Shown piece after piece: positions 1 through 8,801 of a stretch of 64,000 nt of DNA; position 1 is the stretch's first letter; the number at the start of each line of letters is the position of its first letter. Under the pieces are notes generated by a model, which was not told the origin of the DNA, ran no database searches, and saw only the letters and a program-made list of their open reading frames with translations. The translations under genes were made by a program, and so were the position numbers. Origin of the DNA: Pseudomonas sp. PD9R (GTDB lineage: Bacteria > Pseudomonadota > Gammaproteobacteria > Pseudomonadales > Pseudomonadaceae). Where the stretch lies: assembly GCF_019200975.1 (NCBI RefSeq), contig NZ_JAHTMR010000002.1:417679-481678 (forward strand), written 5' to 3'.

Positions 1-1046
1 TTATACGGGGTTTTCTTTTTTGCTCTTTTCAGGTCAGGAAATGCGGTGATGTCTTCTGTCTCAGGAGCCGGGTGATAGGTATGACCAGCTTCGGCGGTAC
101 CTTTGCCGCGAATACTCATCACAATATAAACCGGCTTCACCAACGACCCCGCCGGAAACACAAGAATGAAATCCTTGTAATCCGGCGGATAAACCGGATT
201 GACGATGATGCCGTCAGCCTGTTTCGTCGGTGGGTAAACCCAGATATGTGGCGCTTGTGGGGCGGCTTCCAGTTTGGGGATGCCGAGGACGTCCGAAGCG
301 TCGGCGGCTGGGGTCCAGATCAGTTCGATGCCTTCGCCGAGGTCGGCGACGTATTGGCTGTCGCGCGATGTGATTTGCACGACATCGACCATTTCCCAGT
401 CACGATTTTTGCCGGTGTAAAACCCATAACCCTTGAGGCTGCCGTCGGACTGCTGTTCCACCGTGAGGCGGACGCGAGTGCGGGCCTGTTTGAGCGCGCG
501 TAATTGATCTTCTGTGTAAAGAGCGCTGTCGCCCAGGCTGGGCGTCCAGAACAATGCGACTACGCCGGCCAACACGGCGGTTCCAACTGCCCCGATTACC
601 GCAGCGGCACCTATCCCGGGTGCGACGAGAGCCGGCGCGGTTAATGCCAGACGCCCGATGCCCAGCGCAAGGGTAGAGCCGCTAATTGTTTCGAGGTTCA
701 GCAGACCCCCATCGCCTACCTCACGCGCACCCAGCCAGGCGATTTCGCCGTAGTCTTCAAGGCTATCGGTGCGCACCATTCCCGAAGGATTGGCGTAATC
801 GATGATCGCGTCCGGCAGGTTGCAGGACTTGGCGAAGACGCATCCGGCTCGAACGGGTGAAGTGGGTGCCGCGACGATCTGACGGCCGCGTTCGAAGGCC
901 TCTTGCCTGGCGAGCATGGCTTCGTAGGCTGCCTGTCTGGCGTCGCGCTCTGCCAGTTCGGTGGCGCTCATGAGCCGGTAGGTGACGTGATGCCCGTCAC
1001 CTTGCGGCGGGTTTTTCACCTGGGGGATGTGCTTGTTGCCAGCCAC
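1..1046 (-). CDS. S-type pyocin domain protein, partial (C-terminus off window)
   Basis: An open frame of 348 codons runs off the left edge. I chose the GTG at 1046 because AAGGA sits six bases before it; the frame has no better start. The N-terminal ~100 residues are charged and end in a segment of short side chains. Residues ~130-172 form a long Ala/Gly/Leu-rich hydrophobic stretch. The rest resembles the Pyocin_S domain: it has the segments WTPAAD, HIWVYPPT, NPVYPPDYKDF, and ends with the tract TYHPAPETEDITAFPDL and a Lys-rich linker. In the known family this domain precedes a C-terminal nuclease or other killing domain, and a cognate immunity gene normally follows; both would lie outside the window. 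No receptor-binding domain typical of classical S-pyocins is visible, so secretion by another route (for example type VI) is possible. The family call is by recognition, not by search. Confidence 0.75.
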   Translation of the reverse strand, partial: MAGNKHIPQVKNPPQGDGHHVTYRLMSATELAERDARQAAYEAMLARQEAFERGRQIVAAPTSPVRAGCVFAKSCNLPDAIIDYANPSGMVRTDSLEDYGEIAWLGAREVGDGGLLNLETISGSTLALGIGRLALTAPALVAPGIGAAAVIGAVGTAVLAGVVALFWTPSLGDSALYTEDQLRALKQARTRVRLTVEQQSDGSLKGYGFYTGKNRDWEMVDVVQITSRDSQYVADLGEGIELIWTPAADASDVLGIPKLEAAPQAPHIWVYPPTKQADGIIVNPVYPPDYKDFILVFPAGSLVKPVYIVMSIRGKGTAEAGHTYHPAPETEDITAFPDLKRAKKKTPY

Positions 1047-1073
1047 TGACTGTCCTTGTGTGTTCGTCCATCG

Positions 1074-1094
1074 GCAGCCCTTGAAAAGGGCTGC
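1074..1094. other. Hairpin upstream of the pyocin-domain gene
   Basis: GCAGCCCTT and AAGGGCTGC form a perfect 9-bp stem with a 3-base loop, 28 bases upstream of the GTG start. No T-run follows on the minus strand, so a leader structure is more likely than a terminator. Confidence 0.4.
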
Positions 1095-1167
1095 ACGACG
1101 TTAACGAACGGGACCGGGTGTGGCTGTAGGACGAGTCTTTGATGCTCCTAAGAGTTGTCTCTGATTT

Positions 1168-2355
1168 TCAGGACGGCAGCGCAGCGTTCTTGCGACTCGC
1201 CGCCGCCGTCACCGCATAACCGATCAACGCCGCCAGGATAGAGCCGGTCAAAATCCCCATGCGGTCCATCCCGGCGTATTCACTGGCGCCCGGTACAAAG
1301 GCCAGGGAACCGACGAACAGACTCATGGTGAAACCGATGCCGCAGAGAATCGCCACCCCCAGCACCTGACCCCAATTCGCACCTTGGGGCAGGGCGGCGA
1401 TGCCGATTTTCACCGCCAGCCAGGTCAGGCCGAATACACCGACAGTTTTGCCCAGCAGCAGGCCGACGGCGATGCCCATTGGCACGTGATGGGTGAAGCT
1501 CTCGACGGTGACACCGCTCAAGGACAGGCCGGCGTTGGCAAAGGCGAACAGCGGCAGGATGCCGAAGGCCACCCACGGATGCAGCGCGTGCTCCAGTGCC
1601 AGCAGTGGCGATGGTTCGGCGTTTTTCGTCCGCAGGGGAATGCAGAAGGCCAGGGTTACACCGGCCAGTGTGGCGTGCACGCCGCTCTTCAGTACACAAA
1701 CCCAGAGGATCAAACCGATGATCATGTACGGCCCAAGCTTGACCACGCCAAGCCGATTCATCCCGATCAGTGCTGCGATACAAGCCGCGGCCAGTGCCAG
1801 GGACAAGGTAGAGAGTGCGCCGGAATAGAAGATCGCAATGATGATGATCGCGCCAAGGTCATCAATGATGGCGAGCGTCATCAGGAACAATTTGAGCGAC
1901 GCCGGAACCCGTTTTCCCAGCAACGCCAGCACACCTAGCGCGAAGGCGATGTCGGTGGCGGTCGGAATTGCCCAGCCGTCCAGGGCAGGTGGATTGTCAC
2001 GGTTGAGGAACCAGTAGATCAGCGCCGGCACCACCATGCCGCCAATGGCAGCCGCGCCAGGCAGGACGATCTGCGATGGCTTGGACAGTTGGCCGTCGAG
2101 GACTTCGCGCTTCACCTCCAGGCCGATCAGCAGGAAGAACATCGCCATCAGGCCGTCATTGATCCACAGCAGCAGCGGTTTGGCGATTTGCAATGCGCCA
2201 ACCTGGGCCACTACCGGGGTCTCCAGCAAGCCGTTATAGAGCCACGACAGCGGGGAATTGTTGATGATCAAAGCGAGGACAGCCGCGGCGATCAATAACA
2301 GACCGCTGGCAGCTTCCAACTGAAAGAAACGCGTGAAAGTGCTACGCAGAGGCAA
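1168..2355 (-). CDS. nhaA: Na+/H+ antiporter NhaA
   Basis: This is a 395-residue inner-membrane protein with about 12 hydrophobic segments, the usual NhaA length. NhaA exchanges two protons for one sodium ion and supports salt and alkaline pH tolerance. Family features are clear: LEAASGLLL near the start, GLEVKRE at ~78-84, [20 protein letters not shown] at ~132-151, and the ion-binding aspartate pair in [13 protein letters not shown] (D165, D166, matching D163/D164 of E. coli). It is read away from the PLP enzyme gene across a 250-base intergenic region. No other candidate function. Confidence 0.96.
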   Translation of the reverse strand: MPLRSTFTRFFQLEAASGLLLIAAAVLALIINNSPLSWLYNGLLETPVVAQVGALQIAKPLLLWINDGLMAMFFLLIGLEVKREVLDGQLSKPSQIVLPGAAAIGGMVVPALIYWFLNRDNPPALDGWAIPTATDIAFALGVLALLGKRVPASLKLFLMTLAIIDDLGAIIIIAIFYSGALSTLSLALAAACIAALIGMNRLGVVKLGPYMIIGLILWVCVLKSGVHATLAGVTLAFCIPLRTKNAEPSPLLALEHALHPWVAFGILPLFAFANAGLSLSGVTVESFTHHVPMGIAVGLLLGKTVGVFGLTWLAVKIGIAALPQGANWGQVLGVAILCGIGFTMSLFVGSLAFVPGASEYAGMDRMGILTGSILAALIGYAVTAAASRKNAALPS

Positions 2356-2424
2356 GGTCGCTCTCCATCGATGAATTCAAAAGGTGGGACACCCTAACCC
2401 GTACCGTTAGTTGTTAAAACAAAA

Positions 2425-2446
2425 GTTATATTCTTTTTTGTTATAT
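2425..2446. promoter_or_regulatory. AT-rich direct repeat, possible activator site
   Basis: GTTATAT occurs twice, 15 bp start to start, inside an AT-rich stretch of the nhaA/PLP-enzyme intergenic region. It is reminiscent of the AT-rich sites seen before CysB-controlled sulfur genes, which would fit the downstream cysteine enzyme. That link is inference only. Confidence 0.25.
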
Positions 2447-2605
2447 GTCGTTACAACAGCTTTTTCCCGTACGGACCTGAGCCTAGCAGTTGCCCGGCGT
2501 ATTGAAGCCCAGCTGTACCTGTGCGGGATGTAGGTTTTTTCCTAAGCTTGATGATTGAGCCTTGTCACCAGGCCAACACCTGCCCGATTCAACGAGAAAA
2601 CCACC

Positions 2606-3700
2606 ATGAGCGACAACCGACAGTGGGCCCGCGAAGCCATCCGGATCATCGAAGCCGACTTCCAGCGCAGCGCCGACACCCACCTGATCCCTTTGCCGCT
2701 GCCGGGTTTTCCGGGCATCGAGTTGTATTTCAAGGATGAATCCAGCCATCCCACCGGCAGCCTGAAGCACCGCCTGGCGCGCTCGCTGTTTCTCTACGCG
2801 TTGTGTAATGGCTGGCTCAAGCCGGGTGCGCCAGTGATCGAGGCATCCAGTGGTTCGACGGCGATTTCCGAGGCGTATTTCGCCCGGATGCTGGGCTTGC
2901 CGTTCATTGCGGTGATGCCGGCGACAACATCCCGGGAAAAAATCGCCCAGATCGCGTTTTACGGTGGCCAGAGCCATTTGGTGGATGACCCGACGCAGAT
3001 CTACGCCGAATCCGAGCGCCTGGCCCGTGAGCACGATGGGCATTTCATCGACCAATTCACCTACGCCGAGCGCGCTACTGACTGGCGGGCGAATAACAAC
3101 ATCGCCGAGTCGATCTTCCAGCAGATGCGGTTTGAGCAGCACCCGACGCCGAGCTGGCTGATTTCCAGCCCCGGCACCGGCGGCACCACGGCGACCCTGG
3201 GGCGCTACGTGCGTTATCGCCAGCACTGCACACGCGTGCTGTGCGCCGATGCCGAACGTTCGGTGTTCTTCGATTACTACCAGACCGGCGATGCCAGCCT
3301 GCGCCTGGATCACGGCTCGCGCATTGAAGGTATTGGCCGTCCACGGGTGGAGGCGTCGTTCTTGCCCAAGGTGATCGACGCGATGGTCAAAGTGCCGGAC
3401 GCGTTGTCGCTGGCGGCCATGCATTACCTCGCCGAGCGCCTGGGGCGGCATGTTGGCGGGTCGAGCGGGACCAACCTGATCGGTGCGTTGATGGCGGCAC
3501 AGCAGATGAAAGCAGCGGGGGAGTCGGGGTCAATCGTGGCGATCTTGTGCGATAGCGGTGAGCGCTATGCGACGACTTACTACGATCAGGATTGGCTCAA
3601 GGCTCAAGGCTATGTGTTGAGGGGGTTGATTGACGCGGTAACGGCGGTTGTAGAGCGCGGTGAACCGCTGCCGGTGAGCGTGTTGCGCGCCAATATCTGA
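2606..3700 (+). CDS. PLP-dependent cysteine synthase-family protein, probable L-cysteine desulfhydrase (Cds1-like)
   Basis: The 364-residue protein starts at ATG 2606 ([10 protein letters not shown]). It is a fold-type II PLP enzyme: the Schiff-base lysine is K54 in [10 protein letters not shown], an SSGSTA substrate loop follows at ~81-86, and the phosphate-binding glycine loop is GTGGTTA at ~190-196. CysK-type synthases have PGGSVKDR at the lysine and are about 320 residues long. This variant motif and greater length match the Cds1-like group, known in mycobacteria as cysteine desulfhydrases that release H2S, pyruvate and ammonia. Substrate cannot be fixed from sequence. It is a single gene followed by a paired REP element. 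Confidence 0.75.
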   Translation: MSDNRQWAREAIRIIEADFQRSADTHLIPLPLPGFPGIELYFKDESSHPTGSLKHRLARSLFLYALCNGWLKPGAPVIEASSGSTAISEAYFARMLGLPFIAVMPATTSREKIAQIAFYGGQSHLVDDPTQIYAESERLAREHDGHFIDQFTYAERATDWRANNNIAESIFQQMRFEQHPTPSWLISSPGTGGTTATLGRYVRYRQHCTRVLCADAERSVFFDYYQTGDASLRLDHGSRIEGIGRPRVEASFLPKVIDAMVKVPDALSLAAMHYLAERLGRHVGGSSGTNLIGALMAAQQMKAAGESGSIVAILCDSGERYATTYYDQDWLKAQGYVLRGLIDAVTAVVERGEPLPVSVLRANI

Positions 3701-3706
3701 CAAAGC

Positions 3707-3780
3707 AAAAGATCGCAGACTGCGGCAGCTCCTACAGGATATGTATCCTCGGTAGGAGCTGCCGCAGGCTGCGATCTTTT
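3707..3780. repeat. Paired REP element (GATCGCAGCCTGCGGCAGCTCC family)
   Basis: Two inverted copies of about 30 bp, each running from AAAAGATCGCAG to CTCCTAC, face each other around an 11-base spacer. The pair lies between convergent gene ends and could fold into a long hairpin. Confidence 0.9.
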
Positions 3781-3791
3781 GATCTCAAGGT

Positions 3792-5405
3792 TTAAGCTTC
3801 CAAGCCCAGGATATCGCGCGCTACGGCTTCGGCAATCCGAATACCGTCCACACCCGCCGACAGAATCCCGCCCGCATAACCCGCGCCTTCACCGGCCGGG
3901 AACAAGCCCTTCACGTTCAGGCTCTGCATCGACTCGTTGCGCGTAATGCGCAGCGGCGACGACGTTCGGGTTTCGATCCCGGTCAACACGGCGTCGTGCA
4001 ACGAGTAACCGCGAATCTGTTTCTCGAACGCCGGCAGTGCTTCGCGAATCGCCTCGATGGCGAAGGCCGGCAAGGCCAGTGCCAAATCACCCAGAGCCAC
4101 GCCCGGCTTGTAGGACGGTTCAACACTGCCCAATTCGGTGGACGGCTTGCCGGCAATGAAATCGCCGACCAGTTGTGCCGGCGCTTCGTAGTTGCTGCCG
4201 CCCAGCACAAAGGCGTGGGATTCCAGGCGTTCCTGCAACTCGATACCGGCCAGTGGGCCGCCCGGGTAATCGACTTCCGGGGTGATGCCAACGACGATCC
4301 CCGAGTTGGCGTTGCGTTCGTTACGCGAGTATTGGCTCATGCCGTTGGTAACCACGCGGTTAGGCTCGGACGTCGCCGCCACCACGGTGCCGCCGGGGCA
4401 CATGCAGAAGCTGTAGACCGAACGGCCGTTCTTGGCGTGGTGCACCAGTTTGTAGTCAGCCGCGCCGAGTTTCGGGTGGCCGGCGTACTTGCCCAGGCGC
4501 GCGCGGTCGATCAGCGACTGCGGGTGTTCGATACGGAAACCCACCGAAAACGGCTTGGCTTCCATGAACACGCCGCGCCCGTGGAGCATGCGGAAGGTGT
4601 CGCGGGCGCTGTGGCCGAGGGCCAGAATCACGTGTTTGGAATGGATCTGCTCGCCGCCATTAAGCTCGACACCGACCAGTTGGCCGTCTTCGATCAGCAC
4701 GTCAGTAACCCGTTGCTGGAAGCGCACTTCGCCGCCCATGGCGCGAATCTGCTCACGCATGTTTTCCACCACACCGGTCAGACGGAACGTACCGATGTGC
4801 GGTTTGCTGACGTAGAGGATTTCGTCCGGTGCACCGGCCTTGACGAACTCATGCAGGACTTTGCGGCCGATGAATTTCGGGTCTTTGATCTGGCTGTAGA
4901 GCTTGCCGTCGGAGAATGTCCCCGCGCCGCCCTCGCCAAACTGCACGTTGGATTCAGGGTTGAGTACGCTTTTACGCCACAGGCCCCAGGTGTCCTTGGT
5001 GCGCTGACGCACTTCGGTGCCGCGTTCGAGAATGATCGGTTTGAAACCCATTTGCGCCAGCAGCAGCCCGGCGAAAATGCCGCACGGTCCGAAGCCGACG
5101 ACTATAGGGCGGGCGCTCAGATCGGCTGGCGCCTGGCCGACCATTTTGTAGCTGACATCCGGTGCCACGTTGACGTTACGGTCATCGGCGAACTTTTGCA
5201 GCACCGAGGCCTCATCGCGAAGGGTGAGGTCGATGGTGTAGATGAAGCACAGTTCGGACGACTTTTTGCGCGCATCGTAGCTGCGCTTGAACAAGGTGAA
5301 GTCGAGCAGGTCATCGCTGTTGATGCCCAGGCGCTGCACGATGGCAGGGCGCAGGTCTTCGTCGGGATGGTCGATCGGCAGCTTGAGTTCAGTGATTCGT
5401 AACAT
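3792..5405 (-). CDS. NAD(P)/FAD-dependent oxidoreductase (COG2509 type)
   Basis: This 537-residue protein has an N-terminal ~95-residue domain (MLRITELKLPIDHPDEDL...) and then a Rossmann FAD-binding site GFGPCG at ~104-109. A second conserved block, FGEGGAGTFSDGKLYSQI, follows at ~155-172. The C-terminus has FPAGEGAGYAGGILSAGVDG, the usual second FAD contact near the end of such enzymes. This layout matches the widespread uncharacterised FAD-dependent dehydrogenases of COG2509. The substrate and electron acceptor are unknown. It is cytosolic by appearance, with no signal peptide or membrane segment. It is convergent with the PLP enzyme. Confidence 0.85.
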   Translation of the reverse strand: MLRITELKLPIDHPDEDLRPAIVQRLGINSDDLLDFTLFKRSYDARKKSSELCFIYTIDLTLRDEASVLQKFADDRNVNVAPDVSYKMVGQAPADLSARPIVVGFGPCGIFAGLLLAQMGFKPIILERGTEVRQRTKDTWGLWRKSVLNPESNVQFGEGGAGTFSDGKLYSQIKDPKFIGRKVLHEFVKAGAPDEILYVSKPHIGTFRLTGVVENMREQIRAMGGEVRFQQRVTDVLIEDGQLVGVELNGGEQIHSKHVILALGHSARDTFRMLHGRGVFMEAKPFSVGFRIEHPQSLIDRARLGKYAGHPKLGAADYKLVHHAKNGRSVYSFCMCPGGTVVAATSEPNRVVTNGMSQYSRNERNANSGIVVGITPEVDYPGGPLAGIELQERLESHAFVLGGSNYEAPAQLVGDFIAGKPSTELGSVEPSYKPGVALGDLALALPAFAIEAIREALPAFEKQIRGYSLHDAVLTGIETRTSSPLRITRNESMQSLNVKGLFPAGEGAGYAGGILSAGVDGIRIAEAVARDILGLEA

Positions 5406-5500
5406 GACGGGATCCGGTTCGCGGGGCGCACAACTGCGCCAGGGCGTTTGAAGCCGGCGATTATAAGCCCCAAAGGTGCCGTCCCGTGAGGCTTAAACGA

Positions 5501-6166
5501 TCAGTCGTCGCGCGATCCGCCGAAATACCCGCAACCGCGCTGCACCTTGCCGTCGATGCGCAGTTCGGCCGTCATGTGCTGGATGCTGCCGGTGCTGCTG
5601 TCGACACAGCGTTGCGGCGCGACCCACAGTTCGATGTGCTGATTATTGGCTTCGCTGCTGAGGTTGAAGCGACCGTCGCCCAGTTGCTCTTCGACGTAGG
5701 GCACCGCCAACGGCGGCTGACCTGCGCGGTCGACGACCATGCCTTTGCCGCTGACCTTCACGTTCCACTCGGGGGTGTGGCCGGCAGCGCGAAGGATCAA
5801 CAGTTTGAAATTGGGATCTTCACACGCGTTGCTTGAGCGCTCGACGCGATACAACTTCTCAAGATCGAGTTGGCCATCGCCGCTACCGGGAACGATCTGC
5901 CCGCGCACATCGGCGAACAGCTTGCCTTGGGCATCGGCCAGCGTTGCAGCCTGTTGCAGGACGCTGGTGCCACCCGTGTCGTTGACCACGTAACGACGTT
6001 GTTCGCCGCACGGCTGGAACAACAGCTTGCCGTCGGCGGCGCTCAACTGGCCTTGCATGCGGGTCTGGCCCACGTGGGAGGCACTTTCACGGGGACCATC
6101 GAAAAACTGGCAAGCGGCGAACAGCGGGAGCAGGGCAACAACGGCTAGGGAACGGGCAACACGCAT
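5501..6166 (-). CDS. Predicted lipoprotein (COG3650-like)
   Basis: I start this 221-residue protein at the ATG at 6166; upstream in-frame residues do not look like coding sequence. The first 19 residues, MRVARSLAVVALLPLFAAC, are a lipoprotein signal with C19 as the lipidated residue. The mature part contains FQPCGEQRRYVV and, near the C-terminus, YVEEQLGDGRF and IELWVAPQRC, a beta-rich envelope protein pattern like the COG3650/META-type lipoproteins of pseudomonads. Four mature cysteines could form disulfides. Function is not established. Confidence 0.7.
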   Translation of the reverse strand: MRVARSLAVVALLPLFAACQFFDGPRESASHVGQTRMQGQLSAADGKLLFQPCGEQRRYVVNDTGGTSVLQQAATLADAQGKLFADVRGQIVPGSGDGQLDLEKLYRVERSSNACEDPNFKLLILRAAGHTPEWNVKVSGKGMVVDRAGQPPLAVPYVEEQLGDGRFNLSSEANNQHIELWVAPQRCVDSSTGSIQHMTAELRIDGKVQRGCGYFGGSRDD

Positions 6167-6238
6167 CTTGGGGTCTCCTGACAAGTGTCGCCACGTTACG
6201 CAGCCTGACCGTTCATCACAACCCCGTCCTTGCTTCAT

Positions 6239-6336
6239 GTAGGAGCTGCCGCAGGCTGCGATCTTTTGATCTTGATCTTCTAGCAACTGCTGAAAAACGC
6301 CACATCAAAAGATCGCAGCCTGCGGCAGCGCGTACA
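6239..6336. repeat. Paired REP element (GATCGCAGCCTGCGGCAGC family)
   Basis: TGTAGGAGCTGCCGCAGGCTGCGATCTTTT and its inverted partner CAAAAGATCGCAGCCTGCGG are separated by ~40 bp. The right arm ends GCAGCGCGTACA rather than GCAGCTCCTACA. The pair lies between the lipoprotein and the SDR gene. Confidence 0.85.
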
Positions 6337-6936
6337 TTAGCCCACGTGAAAGGTCTGGCCTGTCTGCAAGCCTTCGACACTTTTGGCGTAGGCCAGTGCC
6401 ACATCCGCCGCTGGAACCGGTTTGAAACCACGGAAGTACGGTGCGTATTTGCCCATGGCTTCAACCAGCACATTCGGGCTGATCGAGTTCACGCGCAGAC
6501 CGCGCGGCAACTCGATGGCCGCGGCACGGACGAAGCTGTCCAGTGCACCGTTGACCAGCGCGGCGGAAGCGCCGCTGTAGATCGGGTCGTGGCTGAGTAC
6601 GCCGGTGGTGAAGGTGAACGACGCGCCGTCATTGGCGAACTCGCGGCCGATCAGCAGCAGGTTCACCTGGCCCATCAGCTTGTCTTTGAGGCCCAGGGCA
6701 AAACTCTCTTCAGTCATTTCACCCAGCGGAGCGAAGGTGACGTTGCCCGCGGCACAGATCAGCGCATCGAACTTGCCGGTTTGTTCGAACAGTTTGCGAA
6801 TCGAGGCGCTGTCGCTGATATCCACCTGGAAATCACCACTATTGCGGCCAATGCGGACGATTTCGTGGCGCTGGGACAGCTCCTTGTCGACTGCCGAACC
6901 GATGGTGCCGTTGGCGCCGATCAAAAGAATTTTCAT
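6337..6936 (-). CDS. Short-chain dehydrogenase/reductase family protein
   Basis: The 199-residue protein starts at ATG 6936 (MKILLIGANGTIGSAV). The Rossmann dinucleotide site GANGTIG is at 7-13, and ICAAGNVTFAPL carries the NAG-like turn of SDRs. The classical catalytic YxxxK is not intact: the equivalent segment reads YSGASAALVNGA, with Ser where Lys is expected. That is seen in a small SDR subgroup, so catalysis may differ. It diverges from a LysR regulator with 105 bp between start codons, a common arrangement in which the regulator controls both genes. Confidence 0.82.
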   Translation of the reverse strand: MKILLIGANGTIGSAVDKELSQRHEIVRIGRNSGDFQVDISDSASIRKLFEQTGKFDALICAAGNVTFAPLGEMTEESFALGLKDKLMGQVNLLLIGREFANDGASFTFTTGVLSHDPIYSGASAALVNGALDSFVRAAAIELPRGLRVNSISPNVLVEAMGKYAPYFRGFKPVPAADVALAYAKSVEGLQTGQTFHVG

Positions 6937-7041
6937 GTGGCTGATCCTCGAATGGGTTGGGTGAGGCTTCAGTTTAGAGTGGTTTTTTTGCTTGATAAGC
7001 GCACTAATAGGCAACCTTTGGTTTTCAAATGGAAACAATCC

Positions 7042-7950
7042 ATGAGCGAAATGGATGATCTGGCAGCCTTCGCAGTGTTGGTCGAGGCGGGGAGTTTTAC
7101 CTTGGCGGCGCAGCAACTGGGTTGCAGCAAGGGGCAACTGTCCAAGCGCATCAGCCTGCTGGAAGCGCAGTTTTCCGTGGTCTTGCTGCAACGCACCACG
7201 CGGCGGTTGAGCCTGACGGCGGCGGGTGCTGCATTGTTGCCGCAAGCGCAGGCGTTGGTGACCCAGGTCGAACGGGCGCGTCAGGCGCTGGCGCGATTGA
7301 AGGACGACATGGCCGGCCCGGTTCGCATGACGGTCCCGGTATCTCTGGGGGAAACCTTCTTCGATGGCTTGTTGCTGGAGTTTTCAAGCCAGTATCCCGA
7401 GGTGCAGATCGAACTGGACCTCAGCAACAATTATCGCGATTTGTCCCGTGACGGCTTTGACCTGGCGGTTCGATCCGACGTAGCCAATGACCAGCGCCTT
7501 GTCGCGCGACCGTTGCTGGCGTGGCATGAGATGACTTGCGCCAGCCCCGCCTATCTCGAACAGTACGGCGAGCCGCAAACGCCCCAGGCGCTGGCCGAGC
7601 ATCGCTGCCTACTCAACAGCCATTACAGTGGTCGCGAAGAATGGCTATACCACCAGCAACACGAATTGCTGCGTGTCCGGGTTTCCGGGCCGTTCGCCAG
7701 CAACCATTACAACCTGCTGAAAAAAGCTGCTTTGGCCGGCGCGGGCATCGCACGGTTGCCGTCCTATTTGCTGCCAGCGGATTTGGCTGACGGACGTTTG
7801 CGCTGGCTCCTGCGCGACTATCAGACCCGCAGCATGCCGATGTATTTGGTGCATCCGTACCAGGGTGGATTGCCCAAGCGAACGCAGGTGCTGGCGGATT
7901 ATTTGATTGGCTGGTTCAAGCGCAGTGGAGAGGCGCTAGACCGGCTGTAG
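7042..7950 (+). CDS. LysR-family transcriptional regulator
   Basis: This 302-residue protein starts at ATG 7042 (MSEMDDLAAF). It has an N-terminal winged helix-turn-helix at ~3-62, with AGSFTLAAQQLGCSKGQLSKRISLLE as the DNA-binding core. A periplasmic-binding-protein-like effector domain runs from ~90 to the end (PVRMTVPVSLGETF ... GIARLPSYLL). The nearest likely target is the divergent SDR gene. The inducer is unknown. Confidence 0.9.
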   Translation: MSEMDDLAAFAVLVEAGSFTLAAQQLGCSKGQLSKRISLLEAQFSVVLLQRTTRRLSLTAAGAALLPQAQALVTQVERARQALARLKDDMAGPVRMTVPVSLGETFFDGLLLEFSSQYPEVQIELDLSNNYRDLSRDGFDLAVRSDVANDQRLVARPLLAWHEMTCASPAYLEQYGEPQTPQALAEHRCLLNSHYSGREEWLYHQQHELLRVRVSGPFASNHYNLLKKAALAGAGIARLPSYLLPADLADGRLRWLLRDYQTRSMPMYLVHPYQGGLPKRTQVLADYLIGWFKRSGEALDRL

Positions 7951-7965
7951 CGAATCACACAACCC

Positions 7966-8044
7966 AAGGAGCTGCCGAAGGCTGCGATCTTTTGATTTTG
8001 TTTTTTAAGATCAAAAGATCGCAGCCTTCGGCAGCTCCTACAGG
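7966..8044. repeat. Paired REP element (GATCGCAGCCTTCGGCAGC variant)
   Basis: Inverted arms AGGAGCTGCCGAAGGCTGCGATCTTTTGAT and ATCAAAAGATCGCAGCCTTCG flank a short T/A-rich loop. The central CCTTCGG differs from the more frequent CCTGCGG and has changed in both arms together. Confidence 0.88.
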
Positions 8045-8057
8045 GGATTGCAGGCAT

Positions 8058-8082
8058 AAAAAAACGGCCCGAAGGCCGTTTT
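8058..8082 (-). terminator. Rho-independent terminator of the liv operon
   Basis: Read on the minus strand, the stem ACGGCC-TTCG-GGCCGT has a stable UUCG loop and is followed by seven T. It lies 18 bases past the livF stop. Confidence 0.85.
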
Positions 8083-8099
8083 AGGTTGACCGCAAAGGT

Positions 8100-8801
8100 T
8101 TAGCCCCCGAGGTACGCTTCGCGCACTTTCGGGTCGGTCAGCAGCGATTCACCAGTGCCTTGCATGACCACACGGCCGTTTTCCAGCACGTAGGCGCGGT
8201 CGGCGATTTTCAGCGCCTGGTTGGCGTTCTGCTCCACCAGGAACACCGTCACACCGTCCTTGCGCAGTTGTTCGATGATGTCGAAGATCTGCTGGATGAT
8301 GATCGGTGCCAGACCCAGCGATGGCTCGTCGAGCAGCAGCAGCTTGGGTTTGCTCATCAGCGCGCGGCCGATGGCAAGCATTTGCTGTTCGCCGCCGGAC
8401 ATGGTGCCGCCGCGTTGGTTAAAGCGCTCTTTCAGGCGTGGGAAAAGTCCGAGGACCTTGTCCATTTGTTCCTGATAGTCGCCTTTGGCAGTGAAGAAGC
8501 CGCCCATGGACAGGTTTTCTTCCACGGTCAGGCGGGAAAACACCCGGCGACCTTCAGGAACCACGGCGATGCTCTTGCGCATGATCTGCGAAGAATCCTG
8601 GCCGACCAGTTCCTCACCCATGTAGCGGATGCTGCCGCTGTGAGCCCGGGGCGAACCGCACAGGGTCATCAGTAGCGTGGACTTGCCGGCGCCGTTGGCA
8701 CCGATCAGGGTCACGATCTCCCCCTGGCGGACTTCGACGTTGACGCTGTGCAGCGCCTGGATCTTGCCGTAGAAGGTGGAAACGTTTTCGAACTGCAGCA
8801 T
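8100..8801 (-). CDS. livF: Branched-chain amino acid ABC transporter ATP-binding protein LivF
   Basis: This 233-residue ABC ATPase has the Walker A GANGAGKST at 34-42, an MSGGEQQMLAIGRAL signature near ~130, and Walker B LLLLDEPSLGLAP. Length and the C-terminal VVMQGTGESLLTDPKVREAYLGG are typical of LivF/BraG. It pairs with LivG to energise uptake of leucine, isoleucine and valine through LivHM. Its ATG at 8801 directly abuts the livG stop codon, so the genes are translationally coupled. It is last in the operon and is followed by a clear terminator. Confidence 0.95.
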   Translation of the reverse strand: MLQFENVSTFYGKIQALHSVNVEVRQGEIVTLIGANGAGKSTLLMTLCGSPRAHSGSIRYMGEELVGQDSSQIMRKSIAVVPEGRRVFSRLTVEENLSMGGFFTAKGDYQEQMDKVLGLFPRLKERFNQRGGTMSGGEQQMLAIGRALMSKPKLLLLDEPSLGLAPIIIQQIFDIIEQLRKDGVTVFLVEQNANQALKIADRAYVLENGRVVMQGTGESLLTDPKVREAYLGG

